From a bacterium (GTDB lineage Bacteria; Patescibacteriota; Microgenomatia; UBA1406; GWC2-37-13): a DNA stretch of 50,954 nucleotides. A program made the position numbers and the translations under genes. The notes below the pieces were generated by a model. The model saw nothing but the letters and a program-made list of their open reading frames with translations, was not told where the DNA came from and did no database searches. The stretch is taken from assembly GCA_021825445.1 (NCBI GenBank), contig JAKAHA010000006.1, positions 1-50,954 on the forward strand, in the 5' to 3' direction. How positions within the stretch are numbered: the stretch's first letter is position 1; every line of letters starts with the position of its first letter. Below, in pieces: positions 7,964-14,993 of the stretch.

Positions 7964-8239
7964 ATGCTCAAACAAGTTCATCTCTACATCAAAGGCGATG
8001 TCATTGGAGTCGGTTTTCGTGCCTGGACAAAGATCCAAGCAAAGATTATTGGAGTCACCGGTTGGGTACGAAACCACCCGGAAGGCTTTGTTGAGGCTTC
8101 TATTCAAGGAGAAGAGGAAAAAGTAAAACAAATTCTTGAGCTAATAAAAAAAGGTCCACCTGTTTCCCACGTCTCTAATGTTCAAATATTCTCCCAAGAA
8201 CCGAAAGAAATATTTGATGGATTTGAAATTCGTAGATAA
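7964..8239 (+). CDS. acyP: Acylphosphatase
   Basis: A 91-residue single-domain enzyme that hydrolyses acyl-phosphates. The family signatures are present: 'KGDVIGVGFRAWTKIQA' with the catalytic Arg of the GVGFR loop, and 'GVTGWVRNHPEGFVEASIQG' with the catalytic Asn of GWVRN. Length and ending ('FEIRR') are standard. TATACT at 7953-7958 sits five bases before the ATG, so a leaderless mRNA is expected. It stands alone after a repeat-filled spacer. Confidence 0.96.
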   Translation: MLKQVHLYIKGDVIGVGFRAWTKIQAKIIGVTGWVRNHPEGFVEASIQGEEEKVKQILELIKKGPPVSHVSNVQIFSQEPKEIFDGFEIRR

Positions 8240-8348
8240 ATTATCTGAGTGTATATCGTCAAAATAATCCCGTCTCCACGCCCTATTTACGTACTTTTGT
8301 AGGTTATAAGCGATAGACAAAATCAGTGGTGTTTAGTAGCATGAAAAA

Positions 8349-8558
8349 ATGATAAATAAAAAAAGTAAAAAAGCGTTTTTTCGAACACTTTCAGCAATCT
8401 CGGCAAACTTATCAGCTGGCTGGTTTGGAGTTGTTTTTATTGCTCCCAGCTCTGTTTCGATAACATCAATAAAAGAAGTTGTATTTTTGATTTGCGATCT
8501 ATTTTTTGGTATTCTATTTATGTTTATAAGTTACAAGTTTGAAAAGTCAATTCTATGA
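8349..8558 (+). CDS. Small two-helix membrane protein
   Basis: 69 residues, not recognised. A basic N-terminus (MINKKSKKAFFR) is followed by two hydrophobic helices at about residues 14-32 and 40-62, ending 'YKFEKSIL', consistent with a positive-inside hairpin. It overlaps the next small gene by ATGA, a sign of translational coupling and of a real gene pair. The 109 bases before it hold no obvious promoter beyond an AT-rich stretch and no repeat match. Confidence 0.6.
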   Translation: MINKKSKKAFFRTLSAISANLSAGWFGVVFIAPSSVSITSIKEVVFLICDLFFGILFMFISYKFEKSIL

Positions 8559-8665
8559 ACCGACCAGATTTTTGGACTATCAATTCAAATGTTCTTATAA
8601 CAACCTCTCTTGTTATGATTGTAATATTTTTAGCTGTTTTAGTTTATAGAAAAGCAGAAAAATAA
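8555..8665 (+). CDS. 36-residue single-pass membrane peptide coupled to the preceding gene
   Basis: The ORF starts at the ATGA overlap with the 69-residue gene. The product starts MNRPDFWTINSN, continues with one hydrophobic helix (about residues 13-31) and ends 'YRKAEK'. The short N-terminal polar part, single helix and basic C-terminus resemble subunit-like membrane peptides. With its partner it would form a three-helix unit. Function unknown. It ends only eight bases before the leu promoter region. Confidence 0.5.
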   Translation: MNRPDFWTINSNVLITTSLVMIVIFLAVLVYRKAEK

Positions 8666-8673
8666 TTTTTGTA

Positions 8674-8701
8674 ATTACATTTTTAAATTATTTGCTATAA
8701 T
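8674..8701 (+). promoter_or_regulatory. leu operon promoter (extended -10)
   Basis: TGC-TATAAT at 8693-8701 is a strong extended -10. The -35 is weak (ATTACA at 8674-8679, 16-bp spacing). Predicted transcription starts near 8708, about 50 nt before the leader ATG. It is the same TGCTATxAT box seen before the ilv leader. Confidence 0.65.
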
Positions 8702-8713
8702 GATTTTCTAAAT

Positions 8714-8758
8714 ATGATCCTTCGATGTTACTCAGGATCATAGTGAGTTTGTCGAATC
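8714..8758. repeat. Palindromic element in the leu 5' leader
   Basis: ATGATCC...GGATCAT forms a 7-bp stem, followed by AGTGAGTTTGTCGAATC. The same family as the element inside mrdA (3657-3689). It lies in the predicted leader transcript just before the leader peptide ORF and could affect its translation. Confidence 0.5.
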
Positions 8759-8759
8759 T

Positions 8760-8819
8760 ATGAAAAACTTAACCTTAAATTTTGATTTGCTCCTTAACCC
8801 GACTTGGGCGGGAGCATAA
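8760..8819 (+). CDS. leu leader peptide (Leu-rich, 19 residues)
   Basis: ATG-to-TAA ORF with product MKNLTLNFDLLLNPTWAGA. Five of 19 residues are leucine, including three consecutive Leu codons of different type (TTG CTC CTT, 8787-8795). The Leu run overlaps the 5' arm of a possible hairpin (GCTCC 8789-8793 with GGAGC 8811-8815). The end of the ORF carries TGGGCGGG (8805-8812), perfectly complementary to the 5' arm of the terminator that follows. Position before leuA, Leu content and alternative pairings together identify an attenuator leader peptide. There is no sequence homology to E. coli LeuL, so this is an analogy by design. Confidence 0.85.
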   Translation: MKNLTLNFDLLLNPTWAGA

Positions 8820-8846
8820 TTATTTGGTATAAAAGCCAAACAAAGA

Positions 8847-8872
8847 CCCCCGCCCAGGCGGGGTTATTTTTT
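8847..8872 (+). terminator. leu attenuator terminator
   Basis: The CCCCGC/GCGGGG stem (8848-8853 with 8858-8863) is followed by TTATTTTTT. Its 5' arm CCCGCCCA (8849-8856) can instead pair fully with TGGGCGGG at 8805-8812 in the end of the leader ORF, giving mutually exclusive antiterminator and terminator folds. A ribosome stalled on the Leu codons 8787-8795 would leave 8805-8812 free and favour read-through into leuA, 22 bases downstream. A small TTTGG/CCAAA hairpin lies between. Confidence 0.85.
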
Positions 8873-8894
8873 GGGTTAAAAATTATTTAAATTT

Positions 8895-10034
8895 ATGAAT
8901 AACAAAATCTATATTTTCGAAACAACTTTGCGAGACGGCGAACAAGTTCCGGGGAGTCAATTAAATACAATCGAGAAGGTACAAATTGCCCGTGAATTGG
9001 AAAAATTAGGTGTTGATGTGATTGAAGCAGGCTTCCCAATCTCCTCCCCCGGAGATTTTAAATCGGTGATTGAAATTTCCAAAGCTGTCAAAGATCCAAT
9101 TGTTTGTGCATTAACTCGTGCAAAAAAAGAAGATATCGATTCTGCAGTTGAGTCTTTAAAATTTGCCAAAAGAAAGAGAATTCATACCGGAATTGGAGCT
9201 TCCGATATTCATATAAAATATAAATTTAATTCCACTCGCGAAAAAATTCTTGCAAAAGGAGTCGAAGCCGTCAAATACGCAAAAAAATTTGTTGAAGATA
9301 TAGAATTTTATGCAGAAGACGCAGGTCGTGCTGATCCAATATTTCTAGCCAAAATGGTTGAGGCAGTAATTATGGCAGGGGCTACCGTTGTTAATATTCC
9401 AGATACAACCGGTTACTGCTTACCCGATGAATTTGGAGCAAAAATAAAATATCTTTTTGATAATGTCAAAAATATTGATCGTGCTATTATTTCTGTTCAT
9501 TGCCATAACGATTTAGGTCTTGCAACTGCAAATACAATAGCAGGAATTAGTAATGGTGCCCGCCAAGTTGAGGTGACGGTCAACGGAATTGGTGAGCGAG
9601 CCGGAAATACTTCTCTTGAAGAAATAGTTATGATTTTGAAAACGCACCGGAAGTTGGGTTTGGAAACGGGAATTCAAACAAAACAAATTTATAAAATAAG
9701 TCAAAAAATCTCCCAAATGATGAAAATGCCAATTCAAGCCAATAAGGCGATCGTTGGAGCTAATGCCTTTGCCCATTCTTCAGGAATTCATCAACATGGC
9801 ATTTTAAAAAATCGCGAAAATTATGAAATCATTGATCCTCGTGATGTTGGGATTGATCAATCATCAATAATTTTGACAGCTAGATCGGGTCGGGCGGCTT
9901 TGAAATTTCGATTGGAAAAAATTGGTTTTAAATTAGATAAACCAGAAATTGATTTAACGTATCAAAAATTTTTGCAACTGGCTGATCAGAAAAAAATGGT
10001 TGATGATCAGGATCTATATTTTTTAATGAAATAA
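8895..10034 (+). CDS. leuA: 2-isopropylmalate synthase, short form
   Basis: Condenses acetyl-CoA with 2-oxoisovalerate, the first committed step to leucine. The TIM-barrel motifs '[11 protein letters not shown]', metal-binding '[13 protein letters not shown]', '[14 protein letters not shown]' and the subdomain '[22 protein letters not shown]...[14 protein letters not shown]' are those of true LeuA rather than homocitrate or citramalate synthase. At 379 residues it ends after the linker and lacks the ~120-residue C-terminal domain that binds leucine in typical ~510-residue enzymes. Allosteric feedback by Leu is therefore probably absent. It is first in leuACDB, six bases before leuC. Confidence 0.92.
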   Translation: MNNKIYIFETTLRDGEQVPGSQLNTIEKVQIARELEKLGVDVIEAGFPISSPGDFKSVIEISKAVKDPIVCALTRAKKEDIDSAVESLKFAKRKRIHTGIGASDIHIKYKFNSTREKILAKGVEAVKYAKKFVEDIEFYAEDAGRADPIFLAKMVEAVIMAGATVVNIPDTTGYCLPDEFGAKIKYLFDNVKNIDRAIISVHCHNDLGLATANTIAGISNGARQVEVTVNGIGERAGNTSLEEIVMILKTHRKLGLETGIQTKQIYKISQKISQMMKMPIQANKAIVGANAFAHSSGIHQHGILKNRENYEIIDPRDVGIDQSSIILTARSGRAALKFRLEKIGFKLDKPEIDLTYQKFLQLADQKKMVDDQDLYFLMK

Positions 10035-10040
10035 AAAATT

Positions 10041-11408
10041 ATGAGAAAACCAAAGACTCTTTTTGAAAAAATTTGGGATAGTCATATAGTTTTACAAAAG
10101 AAAAACTATCCGCCTGTTTTATATATCGACGCTCATTATATTCATGAAGTGACTAGCCCTCAAGCTTTTGATATTTTACGAAAGAAAAAAATCCCAGTTT
10201 TTAGACCGGAAAAAACTTATGCAACTGCCGATCATAATGTTCCAACCATCAACCAACACTTACCTATTAAAGAACTTCTTTCTCGCCATCAAGTTGAAAT
10301 TTTAACAAAAAACTGTCAAGAATTTGGAATCAATCTGTATGGATTAGATCATCCATTTAATGGGATTGTCCACGTAATTGGACCAGAACTTGGAATTACA
10401 AAACCAGGTATGACTATTGTTTGCGGCGACAGTCATACTTCAACGCATGGAGCATTTGGAAGTATTGCTTTTGGCATTGGAACATCTGAAGTTGGACAAG
10501 TGTTGGCAACTCAATCAATTCTCCAAAACAAACCAAAAACAATGAAAATTGAAGTTAACGGTAAATTACAAAAGGGAGTAACTGCAAAAGATATTATTCT
10601 GTATATTATTTCTCACATTTCCGTATCAGGAGCAACTGGTCATTTTATTGAATACACAGGATCTACTATCAAATCCTTATCTATGGAAGGGAGAATGACC
10701 ATTTGTAATATGAGTATTGAAGCAGGAGCTCGAGGAGGTATAATTGCCCCTGATGAAATAACTTTTAAATATTTAAAAGGTCGCTTATTTTCACCTAAGG
10801 GAAAAAAGTGGGATAGATCGATTAGCTATTGGAAAACTCTTACTTCAGATAAAAATGCAAAATTTGATAAAGTAATATCTTTTAATGCCTCAGATATTGA
10901 ACCGATGATCACCTATGGGACCAATCCTGGACAAGCAATAAAAATAACTGGGAAAATCCCAAAAAATGTAGATTTAAAATATATGAATCTGTTTCCAAAT
11001 CAAAAAATGATTGGACAAAAATTGGATCTTGTTTTTATTGGAAGTTGCACAAACTCTCGAATTGAAGATTTACGAAGCGCCGCAAAAATTATAAACAATA
11101 GAAAAGTTGCCAAAAACATTACTGCTTTTGTTGTTCCTGGTTCAAATCAGGTGCGTGCTCAGGCTCAAAAAGAAGGTTTGGATAAAATATTTTTATCGGC
11201 TGGATTTGAGTGGAGACAACCAGGCTGTTCGGCATGTTTGGGAATGAATGAAGACAAGATACCATCTGGGAAATATTGCATCTCAACCAGTAATCGAAAC
11301 TTTGAAGGAAGGCAAGGTCCGGGTTCAAAAACATTTTTGGCAAGTCCACTAACTGCGGCTGCCTCGGCATTGACCGGAGTTATAAGCGATCCAAGAAAAT
11401 TCATATGA
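10041..11408 (+). CDS. leuC: 3-isopropylmalate dehydratase large subunit
   Basis: With LeuD it isomerises 2- to 3-isopropylmalate. Aconitase-family [4Fe-4S] ligands are visible: '[14 protein letters not shown]' and '[13 protein letters not shown]'. '[27 protein letters not shown]' is the usual LeuC block. Length (455) is that of the bacterial long form. The stop overlaps the leuD ATG by four bases (ATGA), showing coupling of the two subunits. Confidence 0.97.
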   Translation: MRKPKTLFEKIWDSHIVLQKKNYPPVLYIDAHYIHEVTSPQAFDILRKKKIPVFRPEKTYATADHNVPTINQHLPIKELLSRHQVEILTKNCQEFGINLYGLDHPFNGIVHVIGPELGITKPGMTIVCGDSHTSTHGAFGSIAFGIGTSEVGQVLATQSILQNKPKTMKIEVNGKLQKGVTAKDIILYIISHISVSGATGHFIEYTGSTIKSLSMEGRMTICNMSIEAGARGGIIAPDEITFKYLKGRLFSPKGKKWDRSISYWKTLTSDKNAKFDKVISFNASDIEPMITYGTNPGQAIKITGKIPKNVDLKYMNLFPNQKMIGQKLDLVFIGSCTNSRIEDLRSAAKIINNRKVAKNITAFVVPGSNQVRAQAQKEGLDKIFLSAGFEWRQPGCSACLGMNEDKIPSGKYCISTSNRNFEGRQGPGSKTFLASPLTAAASALTGVISDPRKFI

Positions 11409-11989
11409 TTACAAAAATAATTTCAACAGCCATTCCATTACCTCTTAAAAATATTGACACCGATCAAATAATTCCGGCTGAATTTTTAAAAGCAACCACG
11501 AGAAAAAATTTTGGAAAAAAATTATTTTTTGCCTGGCGTAATAAAAAAAATTTTGTTTTAAATAGTAAAAAATTTTTTGGGAAAATACTTGTTGTAGGAT
11601 ATAATTTTGGTTGTGGATCATCTCGTGAACATGCAGTCTGGGCACTGAAAGATTATGGTTTTCAAGTAGTCATATCAAGCTATTTTGCAGACATTTTCAA
11701 AAATAATGCATTAAATAATAGTCTACTACCTATTCAAGTTTCGGAAAAAATATTACAAAAAATATTTAAGATTATTAATAAAGATCCGAAAATAAAAATA
11801 ACAATTGATTTAGCAAATCAACAAATAATAATTCCAGAAGATAATATTAAAGAATATTTTTACATTGATCCATATAAAAAAATCTGTTTAATGAACGGGT
11901 ATGATGATATTGATTATGTTCTAAGTTTAAAAGAACAAATTATTAGTTTTGAACGTGCCTGTCATTCCCGCGAAAGCGGGAATCCATGA
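11405..11989 (+). CDS. leuD: 3-isopropylmalate dehydratase small subunit
   Basis: The swivel-domain subunit that completes the LeuCD active site. '[19 protein letters not shown]', '[17 protein letters not shown]' and '[19 protein letters not shown]' are diagnostic. The native C-terminus has been replaced: the last ~10 residues ([10 protein letters not shown]) and the stop codon are supplied by a GC-rich palindromic element (11960-12020). The family is about 190-200 residues, so the core is complete and the enzyme is probably active. The element also forms the spacer to leuB. Confidence 0.95.
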   Translation: MITKIISTAIPLPLKNIDTDQIIPAEFLKATTRKNFGKKLFFAWRNKKNFVLNSKKFFGKILVVGYNFGCGSSREHAVWALKDYGFQVVISSYFADIFKNNALNNSLLPIQVSEKILQKIFKIINKDPKIKITIDLANQQIIIPEDNIKEYFYIDPYKKICLMNGYDDIDYVLSLKEQIISFERACHSRESGNP

Positions 11990-12020
11990 TTCTGAATCCC
12001 CGATCAGGTCGGGGATGACA
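11960..12020. repeat. Full-length GC-rich palindromic element overlapping the leuD 3' end
   Basis: 61 bp bounded by TGTCAT and ATGACA. It has two internal hairpins, ATTCCCGC/GCGGGAAT and CCCCGA/TCGGGG. The reading frame of leuD stops inside it. The copies at 40521-40583 and 40833-40894 have the same bounds and two-hairpin design with different stem sequences. This is a widespread bacterial repeat type (its translations CHSRESGNP and VIPAKAGIH are familiar), comparable to Rickettsia palindromic elements. Confidence 0.88.
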
Positions 12021-12035
12021 ACAAATCAAATAATT

Positions 12036-13094
12036 ATGACGAAAAATATAGCCGTTCTCCCCGGCGACGGCGTCGGTCCAGAAGTTACAAATGAAGCAAT
12101 TAAAATTCTTAAAGTAATTGAAAAAAAATTTGACCACCAATTTTTTTTTACTGAAGGATCAATTGGCGCTGTGGCAATTGATAAAACCGGCACTCCATAT
12201 CCGAAAAAAACCCATGAGTTATGTATAAATTCTGATGCAATTTTATTTGGGGCAGTTGGCGATTCAAAATACGACAATGACCCAACGGCAAAAGTTAGAC
12301 CTGAGCAAGGACTGCTAAAAATGAGAAGGGCACTTGAACTTTACGCCAATATTAGACCTATTAATACTTTTCTATCTCTAATTAATAAATCACCATTGAA
12401 AAAAGAAATTGTCAAAGATGCTAACTTTATTGTTGTCCGGGAATTAACGGGCGGAATATATTTTGGCAAAAAAGGCAGATCAAAAGATAAAAAAAGTGCT
12501 TATGATATTTGTTCATATTCAAAAAAAGAAATAATTAGAGTGGCAAAGATTGCTTTTGAACTTGCCAATAAAAGAAATAAGAAAGTTACGGTAGTTGATA
12601 AAGCTAACGTCCTTGAGACCTCTCGCCTCTGGCGTGAAACCATTCATGACCAAGTAACCCATAACTCATCACCCATAACCGTAGAGTATATGTTTGTTGA
12701 CAACGCCGCGATGCAGATAATCAAAAATCCTCGTCAATTTGACGTAATCTTAACCGAAAATATGTTTGGTGATATTTTGACAGATGAGGCATCAGTTATT
12801 ACTGGATCAATTGGAATGTTGCCATCAGCCTCAATTGGGAAAAAAATCGCCCTTTATGAACCGATTCACGGGTCATATCCAAAAGCGGCAGGTAAAAATA
12901 CCGCCAATCCTATTGGTTCAATACTTTCTGCCGCCATGATGCTCGATTACAGTTTTGGACTAAAAAAAGAAAGTCAGACAATCTACAAAGCCGTTGAAAA
13001 AACCTTGAGTCAAGGATTTGGAACTAAAGATATTGTCAAAAAGAATCCTCTATCGACATCGGAACTTGGAAACGCTATTATTAATTTTATTTAA
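12036..13094 (+). CDS. leuB: 3-isopropylmalate dehydrogenase
   Basis: Oxidises and decarboxylates 3-isopropylmalate to 2-oxoisocaproate using NAD+. The start is the ATG at 12036 (MTKNIAVLPGDGVGPEV). An upstream in-frame ATG at 11949 would add 29 residues encoded by the palindromic element and is unlikely. Motifs: 'KMRRALELYANIRP', 'VVRELTGGIYFG' (LeuB rather than isocitrate dehydrogenase), 'VDKANVLETSRLWRE', the metal-binding 'DVILTENMFGDILTDEAS', and 'YEPIHGSYPKAAGKNTANP'. 352 residues is normal. Last gene of leuACDB. Confidence 0.97.
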   Translation: MTKNIAVLPGDGVGPEVTNEAIKILKVIEKKFDHQFFFTEGSIGAVAIDKTGTPYPKKTHELCINSDAILFGAVGDSKYDNDPTAKVRPEQGLLKMRRALELYANIRPINTFLSLINKSPLKKEIVKDANFIVVRELTGGIYFGKKGRSKDKKSAYDICSYSKKEIIRVAKIAFELANKRNKKVTVVDKANVLETSRLWRETIHDQVTHNSSPITVEYMFVDNAAMQIIKNPRQFDVILTENMFGDILTDEASVITGSIGMLPSASIGKKIALYEPIHGSYPKAAGKNTANPIGSILSAAMMLDYSFGLKKESQTIYKAVEKTLSQGFGTKDIVKKNPLSTSELGNAIINFI

Positions 13095-13102
13095 TATTTA
13101 TT

Positions 13103-13129
13103 TGTCATTCCCGCGAAAGCGGGAATCCA
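13103..13129. repeat. Half copy of the GC-rich palindromic element after leuB
   Basis: TGTCATTCCCGC-gaaa-GCGGGAATCCA matches the left half of the 11960-12020 element exactly. It can form a stable hairpin after the leuB stop, but no T-run follows, so it is not a standard intrinsic terminator. Confidence 0.85.
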
Positions 13130-13145
13130 AGCTATTAATTACCTT

Positions 13146-13580
13146 ATGGATCAAACATTTAAATCTCTTACTCATAAATTCGTGGCTGTCTTAAACAAAA
13201 AAATTCCTGTTCCAAATCTTATGAACGCTTTAGGTCATATGAGCGCTGGATTGTCAGCTAGTTACTCAAATATCCCTGAAATGCGTTTTGATAATTATTA
13301 TGATCACGATGGAGGAAATCACAAAAGCATTTCTGATAATCCGTTTATAATTCTTGCAGCTGATAATTCCAATAAAATAAGGACTTTACGTAATTTGCTA
13401 ATTGAAAAAAACATTCATTTTGTTGATTTTACCTCAACGATGACTGTTGGGACGTATCTTGAACAACAAGAGAGAACCAAAAATACACCGGAACTTGAAC
13501 TAGAATATTATGGAATTTGTTTGTTTGGAGAAATAAGTCAAATAAATGAATTAACACGAAAATTTTCACTTTGGAGATAA
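13146..13580 (+). CDS. DUF2000 family protein
   Basis: 144 residues. The pattern 'KFVAVLNKKIPVPNLMNALGHMSAGL', 'DHDGGNHKSISDNPFIILAADNSNKIRTLRN' and a C-terminal 'ELEYYGICLFGEISQINELTRKFSLWR' matches DUF2000, a family related in fold to peptidyl-tRNA hydrolase 2. No biochemical role is established. It follows leuB on the same strand after a palindromic repeat and may belong to the leu transcript. The convergent ImmA gene begins 13 bp after its stop. Confidence 0.8.
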   Translation: MDQTFKSLTHKFVAVLNKKIPVPNLMNALGHMSAGLSASYSNIPEMRFDNYYDHDGGNHKSISDNPFIILAADNSNKIRTLRNLLIEKNIHFVDFTSTMTVGTYLEQQERTKNTPELELEYYGICLFGEISQINELTRKFSLWR

Positions 13581-13593
13581 AAGTATTGTCCGA

Positions 13594-14180
13594 TTAAATT
13601 AATTTATTAATGGGGATATTTTCTTTTTCAATTTGAATCATAATCACAGTTGACGAAACCTTAAATAATTCTGGCAATTGTTCGAGTGGAGGTAAAAACG
13701 AATATTTATATTTATTTTCTATTGCTTTATCTATTTCTAATTTTAATCGACTTCCAGGAACAAGAATACATCCAGCAAAATAATTTGCCTGTCTTTCCAA
13801 GATATAGTTCTCATCATTGGAAATAGTTTCTTGAAATTTTATGTATTCCTCTATAATGCTAAATTTTTTATGTTTAAAATATCTTTCATGCAATATCTTG
13901 TGTCCAATTTCATGGGCAATTGTAAAACGGGCCCTTTCTTCAAATCGATTAAATACTTCATCATCAATAGTTATCTGGTTAAAAGTTGAATTAATAAATC
14001 CATCTATTTTAAAAGTTGTTTTTAATTGTGGAATTGGGACGATTTGAATATTAAGTTTTAGCTCGGCAATTTCTTCGATAGGAACGGGAATTAAATTATC
14101 TTGATTGTTTTGTGAAAGAAATTCTTCAGCAATTTTTTTATGTCTTCGTAATTTAGTTGAGGTGGTTTGTCATTTTCCAT
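13594..14180 (-). pseudogene. ImmA/IrrE-type zinc metallopeptidase, frame interrupted at an A7 run
   Basis: The minus strand encodes an ImmA/IrrE-like peptidase with 'RFTIAHEIGHKILHERYF' (HExxH motif), 'ILERQANYFAGCILVP' (downstream Glu/Asn helix) and the N-terminal 'IAEEFLSQNNQDNLIPVPIEEIAEL'. That frame has no start codon. An ATG at 14180, three bases after the upstream XRE gene, opens MENDKPPQLNYEDIKK in the +1 frame, and the two halves join at a run of seven A (plus-strand T7, 14133-14139). A -1 slip on A-AAA-AAA, or one missing A, restores a continuous protein of about 195 residues. It could be a sequencing indel, a real mutation, or programmed slippage. Such peptidases usually cleave their partner XRE repressor. 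Confidence 0.75.
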
Positions 14181-14183
14181 TTA

Positions 14184-14561
14184 TCATTTTGACTGTTTTC
14201 CATTTATAAGAAAGTCAAGTAATTCCTTAACTTTTTCTTTGCTAATTTTTTTATTGTCTGGTGTTCTCAAAAATGCTGGAAGTAGAGAAAATACTTCAGG
14301 AGCGTTATTTTTAATATCTGTAGGTAATTCCAATCTTGATTCATACGCCAAATCAAAAAAATTTACCCAATCAGATGAACCTCTCTTAAAACCTAAGGCT
14401 ATAGCAAGACCATTTAATTTATCTTCATCTGTAGGGGCAGATAATTTTCCTGTTTCTATTCGTGATATATATGCAGGATCATAACCAAATCTTTTACAAA
14501 AAGATCTTAAGGTTAAGCCATTTTTTGTTCTTTTAATTTTAACTAATTCTGCAAAATTCAT
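14184..14561 (-). CDS. XRE-family transcriptional regulator
   Basis: 125 residues with an N-terminal helix-turn-helix: 'FAELVKIKRTKNGLTLRSFCKRFGYDPAYISRIETGKLSAP'. The C-terminal half is helical and not recognised ('GSSDWVNFFDLAYESR...KVKELLDFLINGK'). It sits directly upstream of an ImmA-type peptidase on the same strand, the arrangement of mobile-element repressor/protease pairs and of some XRE-ImmA toxin-antitoxin modules. It lies between the leu and ilv operons, but no evidence ties it to their control; its most likely target is its own promoter (operator at 14609-14627). Confidence 0.85.
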   Translation of the reverse strand: MNFAELVKIKRTKNGLTLRSFCKRFGYDPAYISRIETGKLSAPTDEDKLNGLAIALGFKRGSSDWVNFFDLAYESRLELPTDIKNNAPEVFSLLPAFLRTPDNKKISKEKVKELLDFLINGKQSK

Positions 14562-14608
14562 ATATGTTTAAATATATATAACAATCTAAAGTTAATTTAT
14601 ATACATCT

Positions 14609-14644
14609 GTTGTAATTGTAATACAACACTAAACTTTTTGTCAA
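14609..14644 (-). promoter_or_regulatory. Promoter of the XRE gene with overlapping operator
   Basis: On the minus strand, TTGACA (14644-14639), an 18-bp spacer and TACAAT (14620-14615) give a good sigma-70 promoter. The inverted repeat GTTGTA-n7-TACAAC (14609-14627) brackets the -10 box exactly, which is where an autorepressor would bind. The predicted start is about 45 nt before the ATG. Confidence 0.65.
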
Positions 14645-14777
14645 GTGGTAAATGAATTGTCAGATCTTCTTCTGATTTTTAGCGATGCATTTAAGATCAA
14701 CTACATTGCCGGTGTTAGCGGTAAAATCCAAAATTTTCTTTCTAATATCAATATTGTAATCTCTAATTGATATAAAT

Positions 14778-14793
14778 ATGTTAAATTTAACAT
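14778..14793. promoter_or_regulatory. Perfect 16-bp palindrome upstream of the ilv promoter
   Basis: ATGTTAAATTTAACAT, followed by AACTTAACAT, which repeats half of it. It lies about 40 bp upstream of the ilv -35. A protein-binding site is possible; the low complexity makes chance a real alternative. Confidence 0.35.
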
Positions 14794-14834
14794 AACTTAA
14801 CATATGCTTGACATATCAATAGGTTTTTTTCAAT

Positions 14835-14863
14835 TTGCAAAATAAAAAATTTTTTGCTATGAT
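14835..14863 (+). promoter_or_regulatory. ilv operon promoter
   Basis: TTGCAA (14835-14840), a 17-bp spacer, and an extended -10 TGC-TATGAT (14855-14863). The predicted start is about 14870, which leaves only some 7 nt before the leader ATG at 14877, so the leader peptide would be translated almost leaderlessly. Confidence 0.8.
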
Positions 14864-14876
14864 GTTTGCTTATCTT

Positions 14877-14939
14877 ATGAAAAATCAAATGTCAATTATT
14901 GTCCTCATTACTCCGCTTAACTGCGGTGTCATGAAGTAA
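14877..14939 (+). CDS. ilv leader peptide with Ile-Ile-Val-Leu-Ile run (20 residues)
   Basis: ATG-to-TAA ORF with product MKNQMSIIVLITPLNCGVMK. Seven of 20 residues are branched-chain amino acids, including five in a row (codons 14895-14909), so starvation for any of Ile, Val or Leu would stall the ribosome there. The run is followed inside the ORF by a CCGC/GCGG hairpin (14913-14916 with 14923-14926) and then by the terminator at 14965-14987. This is the classic multivalent ilv attenuator design. The promoter lies immediately upstream. Confidence 0.88.
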   Translation: MKNQMSIIVLITPLNCGVMK

Positions 14940-14987
14940 TTGGCAAAAACCAATTAGGACACAGACCCCGCTTAAGGCGGGGTTTTT
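14937..14987 (+). terminator. ilv attenuator hairpins and terminator
   Basis: The TAATTGG/CCAATTA hairpin (14937-14956) is followed by terminator stem CCCCGC/GCGGGG (14966-14971 with 14977-14982), loop TTAAG and TTTTT. An alternative fold pairs GTGTC (14926-14930) with GACAC (14958-14962), and GCGG (14923-14926) plus TTAA with CCGC-TTAA (14968-14975), which would break the terminator. Ribosome stalling at 14895-14909 would free the 14917-14930 arm. The ATG of the first structural gene follows the T-run by seven bases. The exact antiterminator is less certain than for leu. Confidence 0.82.
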
Positions 14988-14993
14988 CAATAT

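Larger units (their letters stand above)
14562..14876. other. 315-bp intergenic region between the XRE gene and the ilv leader
   Basis: Contains divergent promoters: the XRE promoter (14615-14644) and the ilv promoter (14835-14863). Between them is about 190 bp without a convincing ORF, including a perfect 16-bp palindrome at 14778-14793 with an adjacent TTAACAT repeat. No RNA gene was seen. Confidence 0.6.

Noticed and set aside
11949-12035. N-terminal extension of leuB encoding 'VIPAKAGIH'-like residues
   Set aside because: It is the translation of the palindromic element at 11960-12020; LeuB homology starts exactly at the ATG at 12036.
13103-13129. leuB terminator
   Set aside because: The hairpin is stable but no T-run follows and the sequence is an exact half copy of a dispersed repeat.
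14808-14813. TTGACA as the ilv -35 box
   Set aside because: No -10 lies at 16-18 bp from it; TTGCAA at 14835 with 17-bp spacing to TATGAT is better.
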